64,000 nt of DNA from the NCBI GenBank assembly GCA_005882115.1, contig VBEG01000039.1, positions 1 to 64,000 of the forward strand. The letters run 5' to 3'. Source of the DNA: Chloroflexota bacterium (GTDB lineage Bacteria; Chloroflexota; Dormibacteria; Dormibacterales; Dormibacteraceae). Position numbers and translations under genes: made by a program. Each line of letters starts with the position of its first letter. Within the stretch, counting starts at the first letter, position 1. The notes under the pieces were generated by a model. The model ran no database searches and was not told the origin of the DNA. It worked only from the letters and a program-made list of their open reading frames with translations. This document shows positions 1 to 13,576 of this stretch, one piece after another.

Positions 1-1
1 G

Positions 2-586
2 CTGCCGCTGTTCCGCGCGGTGCTCGTGTGGGTCGCGATCCTGGTCACCGTGATCTTGCCGCGTTTGGATCCGCCCGCCCAGCGTTCCGTAGCGGTCGCC
101 GTGACCCAGCTCAGCGCCTTCGATCGCAACTCGGTGATGCAGCAGACCAAGAACCCGCAGCGTGTCCAGGCCGCGCAGATGGCGCAAGTCCAGTCGTGGT
201 CGCTGGAGCTCAAGCAGGGGCTGGCCGAATACCAGGCCAGGCAGGCCGCGCTGGCGGCAGCGCAGGCTGTGGCCGCCGCGATCGCAGCGCGCAACAACCA
301 CCCGGGACCGCCGCCGGAGATCGCCAAGGACATCACCGACGCATTCAGTCCGCTCGGAGCCGCGGCGGTGCAGTGGGCCATGAACGTCGCCTGGTGCGAG
401 TCCCGCTACCACCCGAACTCGGTCAACTCGGACAGCGGCGCGTCAGGGCTGTTCCAGTTCCTGCCGAGCACGTGGTCCGGCACGCCATACGCCAAACAGT
501 CGCCTTTCGACCCGCGGGCGAACGCCTTCGCGGCGGCGTGGCTCTATAGCCATTACGGGCCTGGCCGCTGGGTGTGCCAGGGCTGA
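2..586 (+). CDS. Secreted lytic transglycosylase-like protein, 5' end possibly cut
   Basis: The frame is open to the left edge of the window, so the true start may lie outside; the first start codon inside is GTG at 20. The N-terminus is a hydrophobic segment (VLVWVAILVTVILP) that would act as signal peptide or anchor. A long Ala/Gln-rich helical stretch follows, then a C-terminal domain with CESRYHPNSVN and GASGLFQFLPSTW. This matches the soluble lytic transglycosylase / resuscitation-factor fold, in which the Glu of the ESR motif is catalytic. The likely role is cleavage of peptidoglycan outside the membrane. The protein ends just after the catalytic domain (WVCQG). Confidence 0.75.
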   Translation: MPLFRAVLVWVAILVTVILPRLDPPAQRSVAVAVTQLSAFDRNSVMQQTKNPQRVQAAQMAQVQSWSLELKQGLAEYQARQAALAAAQAVAAAIAARNNHPGPPPEIAKDITDAFSPLGAAAVQWAMNVAWCESRYHPNSVNSDSGASGLFQFLPSTWSGTPYAKQSPFDPRANAFAAAWLYSHYGPGRWVCQG

Positions 587-592
587 GGATCT

Positions 593-697
593 AACTCCTC
601 CCCATGCATGGGGAGGTGGCCCGAAGGGCCGGAGGAGCCCGGTGCCATCGCCCAGCTGCGCCGGGCACTTCCCCACCAGTTGGGAAGAGTTTCGTCC
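593..697. repeat. Double-hairpin palindromic repeat, two copies in opposite orientation
   Basis: Between two convergent genes lie CTCCTCCCCATGCATGGGG with an adjoining GGCCCGAAGGGCC hairpin, then a second unit in the other orientation ending CTTCCCCACCAGTTGGGAAG-AGTTT. The same design (a GC hairpin, then CTTCCCC-loop-GGGGAAG-AGTT) recurs at about ten places in the window. Here it could also act as a two-way terminator for the flanking genes. Confidence 0.75.
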
Positions 698-700
698 TCG

Positions 701-1876
701 TTATTCCGCGATGACGGAGATTGCCAGCTCAAAGATCGCCTGCGGTCCCTTCGCTCCCTTCAGCAGCATCGGCTCGTAGTCCGACACCCTGAACCCGTCT
801 GGCAACCGCAAACGTGTCGTTTCCGACATCAGGACCCGGGCCGGCCGCACCTTCGACAGGTACGCGCTGTTGTTGACGGGCACACCGATCAGGGTGAACT
901 CCATCCGGTCATCCGACCCGACGTGACCCGCCACGACCTCACCCGTGTCCAGGCCCATGCCGACCGCGATCGCGGATTTTCCCGAGTCGACCAGCTCCCG
1001 GTTGAAACGGTCGATCTCCCGGACCATGGCCAGCGCCGCGTGGAGAGCGCGCTCCGCGTGGTCGTTCATCGGGTTGGGCGCCCCGAAGACCACGAGCATG
1101 CCGTCGCCCTGGAACTTGTCGATGTTGCCGCCGTGGTCGAGGACCACACGGATCATGCGCTGGAAGTACTCGTTGAGGAATCGGACGAGCTCTTCGGCGT
1201 CCATGCTCTGGGTCAGAGTCGAGAAGCCGGCGATGTCGGAGTTCAGCATCGTGACCTCGCGCCGCTCGCCCGGCAGGAATCGCAGCGTCCGGCCGGACCG
1301 CGTCAGCACATAGTCGGTGACCTGCTTGTTGACGTGGGCCTCGAACACCTGGCGCAGGAACTCCGACTGCTCGTACTGACGGGCGTTGTCGATCGCGATG
1401 GCCGCGAGGTCTGAGATCGCCTGGAGGAACTCCTTGTCCTTCTCCTCGAAGATCGCCGCGCGGAAGGGGCTGTCGACGTAGACCGCGCCGATCACCTTGC
1501 CCTTGGTGACCAGAGGCACAGCGATGATCGAGCGCAGGTTCTGCATGATCACCGACTGCTGGCCCTTGAAACGGTCGTCGAGGCTGGCGTCGGTCGAGAC
1601 TACGGCCTGGCCCATGCGGACGACGTGCTCGATCACAGTCTTGGAGCCCAGGAACTGGCGGGCCTTTTCCTCATCGGCCTCGCCGCTGGACATCTGAACG
1701 GACATCGTGTTCGTGACCGGATCGACCAGGACGATGAAGCCGCGGGCGGCTTTCATCAGGGTGATCACGCGGTCCATGACCTTGCGCAGCACGACATCGA
1801 GCTCGAGCGATGAGCTGAGGTCACGCGCAAGCTCGTAGAGCAGGTGGTCACGCATGCCGAGATCCACTTCGCGCAT
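701..1876 (-). CDS. GAF-domain class III adenylate/guanylate cyclase-like protein
   Basis: A 391-residue protein with a GAF sensor domain (about residues 20-170, IAVPLVTKGKVIGAVYVDS) joined by a helical linker to a class III nucleotide cyclase domain. The two metal-binding Asp residues are visible in MLNSDIAGFSTLT and QGDGMLVVFG, and the adenine-selecting Lys sits in NIDKFQGDG. In the usual VNxxxR motif the sequence reads VNNSAYL, so the transition-state Arg appears replaced by Tyr and activity is uncertain. I chose the ATG at 1876 because further extension would run into the divergent pcrA gene; ATG at 1855 is an alternative. Likely a cytosolic ligand-gated cyclic nucleotide enzyme. Confidence 0.8.
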   Translation of the reverse strand: MREVDLGMRDHLLYELARDLSSSLELDVVLRKVMDRVITLMKAARGFIVLVDPVTNTMSVQMSSGEADEEKARQFLGSKTVIEHVVRMGQAVVSTDASLDDRFKGQQSVIMQNLRSIIAVPLVTKGKVIGAVYVDSPFRAAIFEEKDKEFLQAISDLAAIAIDNARQYEQSEFLRQVFEAHVNKQVTDYVLTRSGRTLRFLPGERREVTMLNSDIAGFSTLTQSMDAEELVRFLNEYFQRMIRVVLDHGGNIDKFQGDGMLVVFGAPNPMNDHAERALHAALAMVREIDRFNRELVDSGKSAIAVGMGLDTGEVVAGHVGSDDRMEFTLIGVPVNNSAYLSKVRPARVLMSETTRLRLPDGFRVSDYEPMLLKGAKGPQAIFELAISVIAE

Positions 1877-1978
1877 CAAGGGCACGACGAGTCTAACGAC
1901 GGGTCTGGCGATTTCCGTCTCGCTAAGGCGAGACCGGCTCGGGGAGGGTGCCGAAGGCTCAGTAAACTCGTTACTCCC

Positions 1979-6398
<4,420 letters not shown>

Positions 6399-6401
<3 letters not shown>

Positions 6402-6411
6402 GCTAAACCCC
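6399..6411 (+). promoter_or_regulatory. Candidate -10 box for leaderless gatC mRNA
   Basis: TAAGCT at 6399-6404 lies eight bases before the GTG of gatC, with no Shine-Dalgarno sequence between. The same CTAAGCTA arrangement precedes the GTG at 18414 and, on the minus strand, the GTG of xseA at 41941. Confidence 0.4.
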
Positions 6412-6705
6412 GTGCCACTTTCGAAGGACGAAGTCCGCCATGTCGCCATGCTCGCGCGCATCGGTCTCGAGCCGGGCGACGAGGAGTTCTACGCTGGACA
6501 GTTGAGCGGCATCCTCGAACACATCGACCGGCTGCAGCAGCTCGACACCGAGGACATCCCGCCAACAGCGCAGGTCGTGGAGATCGCCAGCCGCCTGCGC
6601 GAGGACGAACCGCGGCCATCGCTCACCCAAGAGGAGGCTCTGGCGAATGCGCCGGCTGCCGTCAACGGCTCCTTTCGTGTGCCGTCGATCCAGGAAGAGA
6701 CGTGA
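6412..6705 (+). CDS. gatC: Asp-tRNA(Asn)/Glu-tRNA(Gln) amidotransferase subunit C
   Basis: A 97-residue subunit that stabilises the GatA-GatB interface in the amidotransferase that converts misacylated Glu-tRNA(Gln) or Asp-tRNA(Asn). The start MPLSKDEVRHVAMLARIGL and the central FYAGQLSGILEHIDRLQQLDT match the family, and the C-terminal LREDEPRPSL is its usual loop. It starts with GTG, and its stop overlaps the gatA GTG by four bases. It heads the gatC-gatA-gatB operon. Confidence 0.93.
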   Translation: MPLSKDEVRHVAMLARIGLEPGDEEFYAGQLSGILEHIDRLQQLDTEDIPPTAQVVEIASRLREDEPRPSLTQEEALANAPAAVNGSFRVPSIQEET

Positions 6706-8168
6706 CCGACGACCTGACGCAGCTCACGATCAAGGAGGCCTCGCGTCTGTTGCGACTCGGCTCGATCTCCGCCGCCGACCTCGTGACCGCCCACGTGCAG
6801 CGCATCGAGCGGCTCGACCAACACGTCAAGGCATTCCTCCGGTTCACTCCGGAAGTCTGGGAGAAGCAGGCGGACGAGGCCGACCGCAGGCTGAGGCAGG
6901 GTGACGCGCCCCCGTTGTGCGGAATCCCGCTCGCGGTGAAAGACGTGTTGTGCGTACGGGGTGTGGAGACCACCGCCGGGTCTCAGATCCTCAAAGGTTT
7001 CAGGCCTCCGTACACAGCGACCGCGGTGGCGCGACTCTTCGAGGCCGGAGCGGTGATGCTCGGGGTCACGAACTGCGATGAGTTCGCAATGGGCAGCTCG
7101 ACGGAGAACTCAGGCTACTTTCCGACGCGGAACCCGTGGGACCTGGAGCGCGTGCCCGGCGGCAGCTCGGGTGGAAGCGCGGCCGCGGTTGCCGCGGGCG
7201 AGGCGATGATCGCGCTGGGCTCCGATACCGGCGGATCGATCCGTCAACCCGCCGCGTTGTGCGGGGTCGTCGGCATGAAACCGACCTACGGTCGGGTCAG
7301 CCGCTACGGGCTGATCGCGTTTGCCTCGAGTCTCGATCAGATCGGCCCATTCGCGCGCAGCGTCGATGACGCCGCGATAACCCTCTCGCTGATGAGCGGG
7401 CTGGATCCGCTCGATGCGACATCGTCTGACCGCGCCGGCATGGAGGTGCTGAACAACTTCGGCGCCGGCGTGAAGGGAATGAGGCTTGGCGTTCCGCGCG
7501 AGTACTACGACGTCAAGGGGATCGAGCCTGGCGTGAAGTCGGCGATCGACGCGGCGCTTGCGGTTTTGCGAACGCAGGGCGCGGAGGTCGTCGAGGTATC
7601 GCTTCCGCACACCGACTACGGACTCGCGGCGTACTACATCATCGCGCCGGCCGAGTGCTCGTCCAACCTGGCCCGATTCGACGGTGTCAGGTACGGCATG
7701 TCCGAGGTCGACGCACCGAACATCACCGAGCAGTACCTCGAAACCCGACGCAAAGGCTTTGGCTCTGAGGTCCGGCGCAGGGTCATGCTCGGCACCTACG
7801 CGCTCTCGAGCGGCTACTACGACGCCTACTACCTCAAGGCGCAGAAAGTCAGGACGCTGATCAAGCGCGACTTCGACGAAGCCTTCAAGCAATGCGACGC
7901 GATCGTCAGCGCTACGTCGCCGACGGTGGCGTTTCCCATCGGATCCAAGACGCAGAACCCGCTGTCCATGTACCTGTGCGATGTGCTCACGCTGGGCGGC
8001 AACCTGGCGGGCCTGCCGGGGATCAGCGTCCCGTGCGGCACATCGCACGGCCTGCCCGTCGGGTTGCAGGTCCTCGGTCCGCAGTGGGGAGAGAACGTGG
8101 TCTTGCGAGTGGCTCGCTCCTACGAAGAGGCAAGCGGCGTGAAAACGCAGGTGGCCGACGTTGTCTAG
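6702..8168 (+). CDS. gatA: Glutamyl-tRNA(Gln) amidotransferase subunit A
   Basis: A 488-residue amidase-signature enzyme that releases ammonia from glutamine for transamidation of charged tRNA. The Ser-cisSer-Lys catalytic set is visible: Lys in LAVKDVLCV, the Gly/Ser-rich loop [10 protein letters not shown], and the nucleophile region [17 protein letters not shown]. Length and order are normal. The GTG start overlaps gatC, and its 3' end overlaps the gatB start by eight bases. Confidence 0.96.
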   Translation: MTDDLTQLTIKEASRLLRLGSISAADLVTAHVQRIERLDQHVKAFLRFTPEVWEKQADEADRRLRQGDAPPLCGIPLAVKDVLCVRGVETTAGSQILKGFRPPYTATAVARLFEAGAVMLGVTNCDEFAMGSSTENSGYFPTRNPWDLERVPGGSSGGSAAAVAAGEAMIALGSDTGGSIRQPAALCGVVGMKPTYGRVSRYGLIAFASSLDQIGPFARSVDDAAITLSLMSGLDPLDATSSDRAGMEVLNNFGAGVKGMRLGVPREYYDVKGIEPGVKSAIDAALAVLRTQGAEVVEVSLPHTDYGLAAYYIIAPAECSSNLARFDGVRYGMSEVDAPNITEQYLETRRKGFGSEVRRRVMLGTYALSSGYYDAYYLKAQKVRTLIKRDFDEAFKQCDAIVSATSPTVAFPIGSKTQNPLSMYLCDVLTLGGNLAGLPGISVPCGTSHGLPVGLQVLGPQWGENVVLRVARSYEEASGVKTQVADVV

Positions 8169-9609
8169 CCCCTCCGGCGATGCGCGCCACCTCCCCGCAC
8201 AGCGGGGAGGAGTTTGGGAAGTCGTCATCGGCATGGAGGTCCATGTCCAGCCGCGCACTCGCTCCAAGATGTTCTGCGGCTGCGCGATCGGCGAGCTCGG
8301 TGACGCGCCCAACACGCACGTGTGCGAGGTCTGCCTCGGCCTGCCCGGCGTGCTGCCGGTGCCGAACAAGGCAGCGGTCGAGGCGTGCCTCAAGACCGCG
8401 CTCGCCCTGGGCTGCGAGATCCCTCGACATACGAAGTTCGACCGCAAGAACTACATGTATCCCGACCTGCCCAAGGGCTACCAGATCAGCCAGTACGACC
8501 TGCCGATGAGCATCAACGGCCACCTCGATGTGGGCGGGCGCAAGGTTCGCATCCGCCGCGTTCACCTCGAAGAGGACACCGGCAAGCTCATCCACGCAGG
8601 CGACAAGCTGCACAAAGCGTGGGAGTCGTACGTCGACCTGAATCGCGCGGGCGTGCCGCTGATGGAGATAGTGAGCGAGCCCGACCTGCGATCCGCGGAC
8701 GAGGCGCGCGACTACGCCATAGAGCTGCGCACTCTGCTGCGCACCATCGGCGCGTCCGAGGCGGAGATGGAGAAGGGGCAGATGCGCGCCGAGCCGAACA
8801 TCTCGATCCGGCGCGAAGGCTCGAGTGAGCTGGGTGTCAAGACCGAGCTGAAAAACATCAACTCGTTCCGCGCGCTCCATCGCGCCATCCTCTTCGAGGT
8901 CGAGCGTCAGAAGCAGCTGCTCGAAGCGGGTGACACCGTCGTGCAGGAGACGCGCGGCTGGTCGGAGGCCGAGCAGCGGACTTTCTCCCAGCGCAGCAAG
9001 GAATTCGCCGAGGACTATCGCTACTTCCCGGAGCCCGATATCCCTCCCCTGGAGCTGGATCGGGCGTGGATCGAAGACCTGAGGCGAGGCCTGCCCGAGC
9101 TGCCGGCGGTGCGTCGCGCCCGGCTCGTCGCCGACCACTCGCTGCCGCACCGTGATGTGGCGGTGATCGGCGCCGACCGCGAGCTTGCGGATCTGTTCGA
9201 CGGGGCCGTGGCGGCCGGCGCGCCCGCAAAGCAGGTCGCGAACTGGATCGTCGCGGAGGTTGCGCCAAGCGGCAAGCTGCCTTCGGCGCAGAACCTGGCC
9301 GAGCTCGTGAAGCTGGTGAGCGACGGGAGCATCACCCGTGACCAGGCCCGCGAGGTGCTCGTGGAGTCGGTCGAGACGGGGCGCACCCCCGCCGAGATTG
9401 CGGCCGAGCACGGACACAAGCAGGTGAGCGATGAATCCGAGCTTCGCGTCCTTGCCGAAGCTGTCATCGACGCCAACCCCAAAGCTGCCGCCGACTTCCG
9501 CGGCGGCAAAAAGCAGGCGATGCAGGCGCTCATGGCGGACCTCCGCAAGCGCGCACCTCAGGCGAACCCCAAGGTCGCCAACGAGCTGCTGCTGAAACTG
9601 CTCGGCTAG
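8161..9609 (+). CDS. gatB: Asp/Glu-tRNA amidotransferase subunit B with repeat-derived N-terminus
   Basis: A 482-residue GatB, the tRNA-binding and transamidation subunit. It contains the conserved [11 protein letters not shown] near the N-terminus, the zinc-site Cys residues in MFCGCAIG and [24 protein letters not shown], and a YqeY-like C-terminal tail. Family members usually start a few residues before EVVIG. Here the only in-frame start before that motif is TTG at 8161 (a TGA lies in frame just upstream), so about 17 residues encoded by a palindromic repeat precede the conserved core. It overlaps gatA by eight bases. Confidence 0.95.
   Translation: MSSPSGDARHLPAQRGGVWEVVIGMEVHVQPRTRSKMFCGCAIGELGDAPNTHVCEVCLGLPGVLPVPNKAAVEACLKTALALGCEIPRHTKFDRKNYMYPDLPKGYQISQYDLPMSINGHLDVGGRKVRIRRVHLEEDTGKLIHAGDKLHKAWESYVDLNRAGVPLMEIVSEPDLRSADEARDYAIELRTLLRTIGASEAEMEKGQMRAEPNISIRREGSSELGVKTELKNINSFRALHRAILFEVERQKQLLEAGDTVVQETRGWSEAEQRTFSQRSKEFAEDYRYFPEPDIPPLELDRAWIEDLRRGLPELPAVRRARLVADHSLPHRDVAVIGADRELADLFDGAVAAGAPAKQVANWIVAEVAPSGKLPSAQNLAELVKLVSDGSITRDQAREVLVESVETGRTPAEIAAEHGHKQVSDESELRVLAEAVIDANPKAAADFRGGKKQAMQALMADLRKRAPQANPKVANELLLKLLG
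8167..8219 (+). repeat. Double-hairpin palindromic repeat inside gatB 5' end
   Basis: AGCCCCTCCGGCGATGCGCG, then CACCTCCCCGCACAGCGGGG and AGGAGTTT, match the dispersed repeat consensus. This copy is read through as the first codons of gatB. It aligns with the reverse complement of the copy at 33906-33956. Confidence 0.7.
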
Positions 9610-9709
9610 GCGTTACCGGCGTCGTGTACCCCGCGACAGGGGAGTGTGGGCACACATGCCAGGACCTTGATCCACCGGTTGTTTCCGGCGTCGCCGAAAC
9701 GCAAGACAC

Positions 9710-10033
9710 TTAGTTCGCGGGGCGGCGGGACAGCCAGGCGCTGAACACGTACAGGACCAGCGCCACCACGTAGGCGGCCAGCGCAACGAGGACAAGGATT
9801 CCGCCTGCTGTACCGGACACGATCGACGTGAAGACGATGATGAGAATCGACGCGCCCAGCCCGATCGCGGTCAGCCCCTGCAGGCGGGCGACAAACGGCG
9901 TCACGCGCACCAAAGGCCACAGCAGCCGCCCGGGCCACCAGCGGGGAAACCTGCCACGCATCAGCAGGTACAGCCCGGCTCCGATCAAGAAGGCGCCCGC
10001 AAGGTAGGCCACGGCCTCCACCACGTACCCCAC
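9710..10033 (-). CDS. Hypothetical membrane protein
   Basis: A 107-residue protein with GTG start and three or four hydrophobic segments (VEAVAYLAGAFLIGAGLYLL, AIGLGASILIIVF, GGILVLVALAAYVVALVLYV), plus a basic loop GRFPRWWPGR. It is convergent with gatB. Composition and codon use match its neighbours. I do not recognise a family; a small integral membrane role is all that can be said. Confidence 0.6.
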   Translation of the reverse strand: MGYVVEAVAYLAGAFLIGAGLYLLMRGRFPRWWPGRLLWPLVRVTPFVARLQGLTAIGLGASILIIVFTSIVSGTAGGILVLVALAAYVVALVLYVFSAWLSRRPAN

Positions 10034-10047
10034 GGCCGGATTTTAGG

Positions 10048-10112
10048 GCGAGTTCACCTCCCCGCTCGCGGGGGAGGTCGCCCGCGCAGCAGGCGGGTGG
10101 GGGCGCCCGATT
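10048..10112 (-). repeat. Palindromic repeat copy
   Basis: CACCTCCCCGCTCGCGGGGG-AGGTCGCCCGCGCAGCAGGCGGGTGGGGG lies between the divergent genes at 10033 and 10131. It is closest to the copy at 53479-53535, sharing CACCTCCCCG, a hairpin, and GCGGG-GGGGG. I read it as inverted relative to the copy in gatB. Confidence 0.6.
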
Positions 10113-10130
10113 CACCGCTAGCCTTGTTAG

Positions 10131-10922
10131 GTGGTCCTCCCTCCTGACCTCCACGTGCACACGGAATGGTCGTACGACGGCAGGCGCGGGTCGATGGAGC
10201 GCAGCTGCGAGCGCGCGATCGAGCTGGGGCTCCCGGCCGTCGCCTTCACCGACCACGCGGACTTCGTGAAGGTCCACGAAGACCAGTACTGCGTCGACAT
10301 CGCGGGCTACCTTGACTCGGTGGAGCGATGCCGCACCAAATTTCCGGGCCTGCGCATCCTGAGTGGCGTCGAGCTCGGCGAGCCTCACTGGTTTCCCGCT
10401 GAGACGGCGGCCGTGCTGTCCGTGGGCCCGCTGGATAACGTCCTCGGCTCGGTCCACTGCGTGAAGCTGGAGGGCGAGATCGTCGATGCCAGCCAGCTGC
10501 GAGACCGCGAAGGCGTCGACCTGGCTGCGGCTACCCGGGAGTACTTCGGCGAGGTGCTCGCGATGCTCGAGGCGGACCAGCCTTTCGAGACGCTCGCCCA
10601 TCTCGACTACCCGAAGCGCTACTGGATCGAGGGAGCGCCGCCATATAAGGAAAAGGACTTCGAGCCTGAGATTCGCGAGGTGCTGAAGGCTGCCGCTCGA
10701 ACAGGCCGCGTGCTGGAGGTGAACACGACGCGCGGCGACAGGCTGTGCCCGGACATGACTGTCGTGCGGTGGTGGCGAGAGCTGGGCGGGCAGGCCGTGC
10801 AGTACGGCAGCGATGCGCACAGCCCAGACAAGATTGCCGCCGGCTTTCATGTGGCGACGCAGATGGTTGAGGCGGCCGGCTTCAAGCCGGCGCGCGATCC
10901 GGTCTCCCTGTGGCGCCGCTGA
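10131..10922 (+). CDS. PHP-domain phosphatase, histidinol-phosphatase-like
   Basis: A 263-residue metal-dependent hydrolase of the PHP superfamily. Metal ligands are seen in DLHVHTEWSYDG, AFTDHADF, GVELGE, GSVHC and YGSDAH. This is the HisK-type layout, in which histidinol phosphate is a usual substrate, but no his genes lie nearby, so another phosphoester is possible. It starts with GTG, and its 3' end overlaps the next gene by 13 bases, suggesting cotranscription. Confidence 0.8.
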   Translation: MVLPPDLHVHTEWSYDGRRGSMERSCERAIELGLPAVAFTDHADFVKVHEDQYCVDIAGYLDSVERCRTKFPGLRILSGVELGEPHWFPAETAAVLSVGPLDNVLGSVHCVKLEGEIVDASQLRDREGVDLAAATREYFGEVLAMLEADQPFETLAHLDYPKRYWIEGAPPYKEKDFEPEIREVLKAAARTGRVLEVNTTRGDRLCPDMTVVRWWRELGGQAVQYGSDAHSPDKIAAGFHVATQMVEAAGFKPARDPVSLWRR

Positions 10923-12151
10923 TCCTGCGGCCATCGTCGCCGGCCCACGGTGGGGCCGCGGTCGCTCGTGACGACGGCAAGGTGTGGCTTGTCAACTACG
11001 CGCTGCCGGGCGAGGTCGTCGAGGCGGAGCCGCGCGGCCGCCAGGGCGGTGTCGCTGTCGCGGCGGCCACTCGCGTGATCGAAGCCTCGCCCCATCGCGT
11101 CGCCGCGCCGTGCCCTTACTTCGGCGCCTGCGGCGGCTGCCAACTGCAGCATGCCTCTTACGCCCATCAGCTCGAGCTGAAGCGGCAAGTGGTCGAAGAG
11201 GCCTGGGCGCGAGCGGGCCTGCGCCTGCCTCCGGATACCGCCGTCCTCGGTATGGATGATCCGTGGCGGTACCGGATTCGCGGTGAGTTCGAGGCTGTCG
11301 CCGGCGCGGGTGGGTGGCGGTTCGGCTTTCACCGCCTGCGCTCGCACTCGGTGCTGCCGATCGACAGCTGCGTCATCCATGACGCTCGGATCGAAAGCGC
11401 ATTACCGGCCTTTGCGCAGGCCGCGAACGAGCTACAGCTGACCGGCTTGCAGAATCTGCTGCTGACCGCTGAGCCGACCGGCAGCGGGCTGCTGTGGAGG
11501 CTGCGCTTCCACGGCCGTGAGCCGCGTTGGCCGCGCGACGATTTCGCGCACCGCGTGGCCGAGCTGCTTCCCGGCTCGACGTTGCTCGACGAGGCGATGA
11601 CGTTGGAGTTCTGGAACATGACGTTTCGTGTCCGTAGCGACACGTTCCTGCAGACGAACTACAAGCAGATGCTCGTCCTGTACCAAGTCGCCCTCGACAT
11701 GCTGCAGACGAAGAGTGAGGAGCGCATCCTCGATCTCTACGCAGGCATCGGGACGATCTCGGTCGCGGTCGCTCGAAGTGGGGCCGCGGTGACGGCCATC
11801 GAAGAGAACCCGCACGCGGTGCAGCTCGGGAGGCTCAACGCGCGGATCAACTCGGCACGAGTCGAGTACCTGCCCGGCAAGGTGGAGACGGTGCTCCGCG
11901 CCATCCGGCTTGGACAGCACCAGGCCGTGATCCTGGACCCGCCGCGCGCGGGCTGCGAACCAGCGGCACTCGCGGAGCTGATTCGGCTGGGGCTTGACCG
12001 CCTCGTCTACGTCAGCTGCGAGCCCTCGACGCACGCGCGGGACCTCGTGGGCCTGGTGCGCGGCGGTTATAGGGTCAGGCGCGCCGCGATCGTCGACATG
12101 TTTCCGCAGACGTACCACATTGAATCCGTGGCCATGTTGGAGCGGAGCTAG
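10910..12151 (+). CDS. TrmA/RumA-type RNA (uracil-5-)-methyltransferase
   Basis: A 413-residue class I methyltransferase that probably makes m5U in rRNA or tRNA. It has a TRAM-like N-terminal segment, an iron-sulphur motif CPYFGACGGCQLQH, substrate-loop DTFLQTNYKQM, SAM-binding LDLYAGIGTISVAVA, and VILDPPRAG. The catalytic Cys lies in VYVSCEPSTHARDL. Which RNA site is modified cannot be told from sequence. The start is GTG overlapping the preceding phosphatase gene. Confidence 0.88.
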   Translation: MAPLILRPSSPAHGGAAVARDDGKVWLVNYALPGEVVEAEPRGRQGGVAVAAATRVIEASPHRVAAPCPYFGACGGCQLQHASYAHQLELKRQVVEEAWARAGLRLPPDTAVLGMDDPWRYRIRGEFEAVAGAGGWRFGFHRLRSHSVLPIDSCVIHDARIESALPAFAQAANELQLTGLQNLLLTAEPTGSGLLWRLRFHGREPRWPRDDFAHRVAELLPGSTLLDEAMTLEFWNMTFRVRSDTFLQTNYKQMLVLYQVALDMLQTKSEERILDLYAGIGTISVAVARSGAAVTAIEENPHAVQLGRLNARINSARVEYLPGKVETVLRAIRLGQHQAVILDPPRAGCEPAALAELIRLGLDRLVYVSCEPSTHARDLVGLVRGGYRVRRAAIVDMFPQTYHIESVAMLERS

Positions 12152-12153
12152 AG

Positions 12154-12211
12154 GAGCAGCCCCAATCCCCCGCCTCCGGCGGGTGCTTCCCCACAAGTGG
12201 GGAAGAGTTTT
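12154..12211 (+). repeat. Double-hairpin palindromic repeat
   Basis: AGCCCCAATCCCCCGCCTCC-GGCGGGTGCTTCCCCACAAG-TGGGGAAGAGTTT. This is one of the clearest copies, with both hairpins intact (CCCGCC/GGCGGG and CTTCCCCA/TGGGGAAG). It follows the methyltransferase stop directly. Confidence 0.8.
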
Positions 12212-12217
12212 GCCGGC

Positions 12218-12319
12218 TTAACGTTCCAGCTTGCGGGCGAGCTTGACGACTGAAAGCCGCAGGCGCCCCGGGCCGAGCGACCTGACGACCATCGACAGGA
12301 TCGGCCTCAGCAGCTGCAT
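12218..12319 (-). CDS. Small protein (33 aa), LGPGRLRL family copy A
   Basis: A 33-codon ORF (ATG 12319, TAA 12218) encoding MQLLRPILSMVV... followed by SLGPGRLRLSVVKLARKLER. A second ORF at 13577-13675 encodes the same core LGPGRLRL-VVKL. Over the 12 aligned core codons there are six synonymous third-base changes and one amino-acid change, a coding-selection pattern. The two copies flank the aminotransferase gene on the same strand. The hydrophobic N-terminal half and basic C-terminal half suggest an amphipathic or membrane-associated peptide. No function can be assigned and no clear ribosome site is seen. Confidence 0.5.
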   Translation of the reverse strand: MQLLRPILSMVVRSLGPGRLRLSVVKLARKLER

Positions 12320-12394
12320 GTCGGGCCAAACGAAACGTGGGGTGGGACGGTTACGCCCGAAGTCAACGGCGGCAGCTTAAACGAAACGACCCGG

Positions 12395-13552
12395 CTACGT
12401 ACTCCCGTGTACGAATCTGGCCAGCCGGCCGACTCCTTCGCGCAGGTCTGCCTCTGAGCTCGCCAGGCTGATCCGCACGGCCTCCGAGGCCACCTCGCCG
12501 AACGCGGTCCCTGGCGCGGCGCTGACCCCCTGCTCGCGGAGCAGGGCAAACGAGAATTCACGGGCAGGAAGGCCCCGCAACGAGACGTCGGCCATGATGT
12601 AGAAGGCCCCGGTCGGTTCGGAGATCAACAGCTCCGCGTCCTTCAAGATGTCGACGACGAGATCCCGGCGCCGCCGGTAGGCGCTGACCATCTCGCCGAC
12701 GCAGTCCTGTGGACCGGTCAACGCGGCTTCCGCCGCGACCTGCGTGATCGTCGAGACGCACGACGAGTTCGACTCGAGGACTTTGGTCGCGGTGTCGATG
12801 AGATCGACCGACCCCGCGATGTAACCGAGACGCCATCCGGTCATCGCGTACGTTTTGGAGAAGGTGAATGCGGTCACGATGCGGTCGTCGTCCGGCGCGA
12901 GCTTGGCGGGACTCGTCCACGATCCGTCGAAGACGATCTGGTCATAGCATTCGTCGCTCAAGAGCCACAGGTTGTGGCTTTGCGCGAGGTCGATCATCGC
13001 CGCGACCGTCGCTTCCGGGTAGACAGCTCCGGTCGGGTTGTTGGGGCTGTTGACCACGAGGATCTTGGTCCGGGGTGAAATGAGCCGCGCCAACGATTCG
13101 AGGTCGGGTTGAAAGCCGTATTCCGGCGGGCATGGGTAGAAGATGCCTCGCGTACCCAGCCAGGGCAGCATCATCCGGTAGTTCGGCCAACCAGGATCAG
13201 GAAGCAGCACCTCATCGCCTTGCTCGAGAACAGCGGCGAACATCGCCGCGATGGCACCGACACCGCCCGGACCGCAGGCGATGGCCTCGGGTGTCGTCTT
13301 GATGCCGTTGACGCGCGCTAGCTTGTCGACCAGCTTCTCGCGCAGCGATAGCAAGCCCTGTGTATGCGTGTAGAAGGTCTTGTTCTCGTCGATCGCACGC
13401 TTGCCCGCGTCCTTGACATGCTGGGGAGTGGGGAAGTCGGGCTGGCCGACGTCGAGGCGGATCGTGCCTGGCCGGCGGATGGCCTCGTTGGCGATCTCGC
13501 GTATCCCCGAGTGCAGTGACTCGGCAGGTCCGTGGGCGAGGGATGGGATCAC
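12395..13552 (-). CDS. PLP-dependent aminotransferase, class I/II
   Basis: A 385-residue fold-type I aminotransferase of the aspartate aminotransferase group. Seen: RLDVGQPDFPTPQHV near the N-terminus, the cofactor-contact Asn region VNSPNNPTGAVYP, DECYDQIVF, the PLP Lys in TFSKTYAMTGWRLGYIAG, and a C-terminal Arg motif EAVRISLASSEADL. The substrate is not determined. GTG start at 13552. It is flanked on both sides by small paralogous ORFs of the same strand. Confidence 0.88.
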   Translation of the reverse strand: MIPSLAHGPAESLHSGIREIANEAIRRPGTIRLDVGQPDFPTPQHVKDAGKRAIDENKTFYTHTQGLLSLREKLVDKLARVNGIKTTPEAIACGPGGVGAIAAMFAAVLEQGDEVLLPDPGWPNYRMMLPWLGTRGIFYPCPPEYGFQPDLESLARLISPRTKILVVNSPNNPTGAVYPEATVAAMIDLAQSHNLWLLSDECYDQIVFDGSWTSPAKLAPDDDRIVTAFTFSKTYAMTGWRLGYIAGSVDLIDTATKVLESNSSCVSTITQVAAEAALTGPQDCVGEMVSAYRRRRDLVVDILKDAELLISEPTGAFYIMADVSLRGLPAREFSFALLREQGVSAAPGTAFGEVASEAVRISLASSEADLREGVGRLARFVHGST

Positions 13553-13576
13553 GGTCCCAATTCTCGCGGGTGAGGG

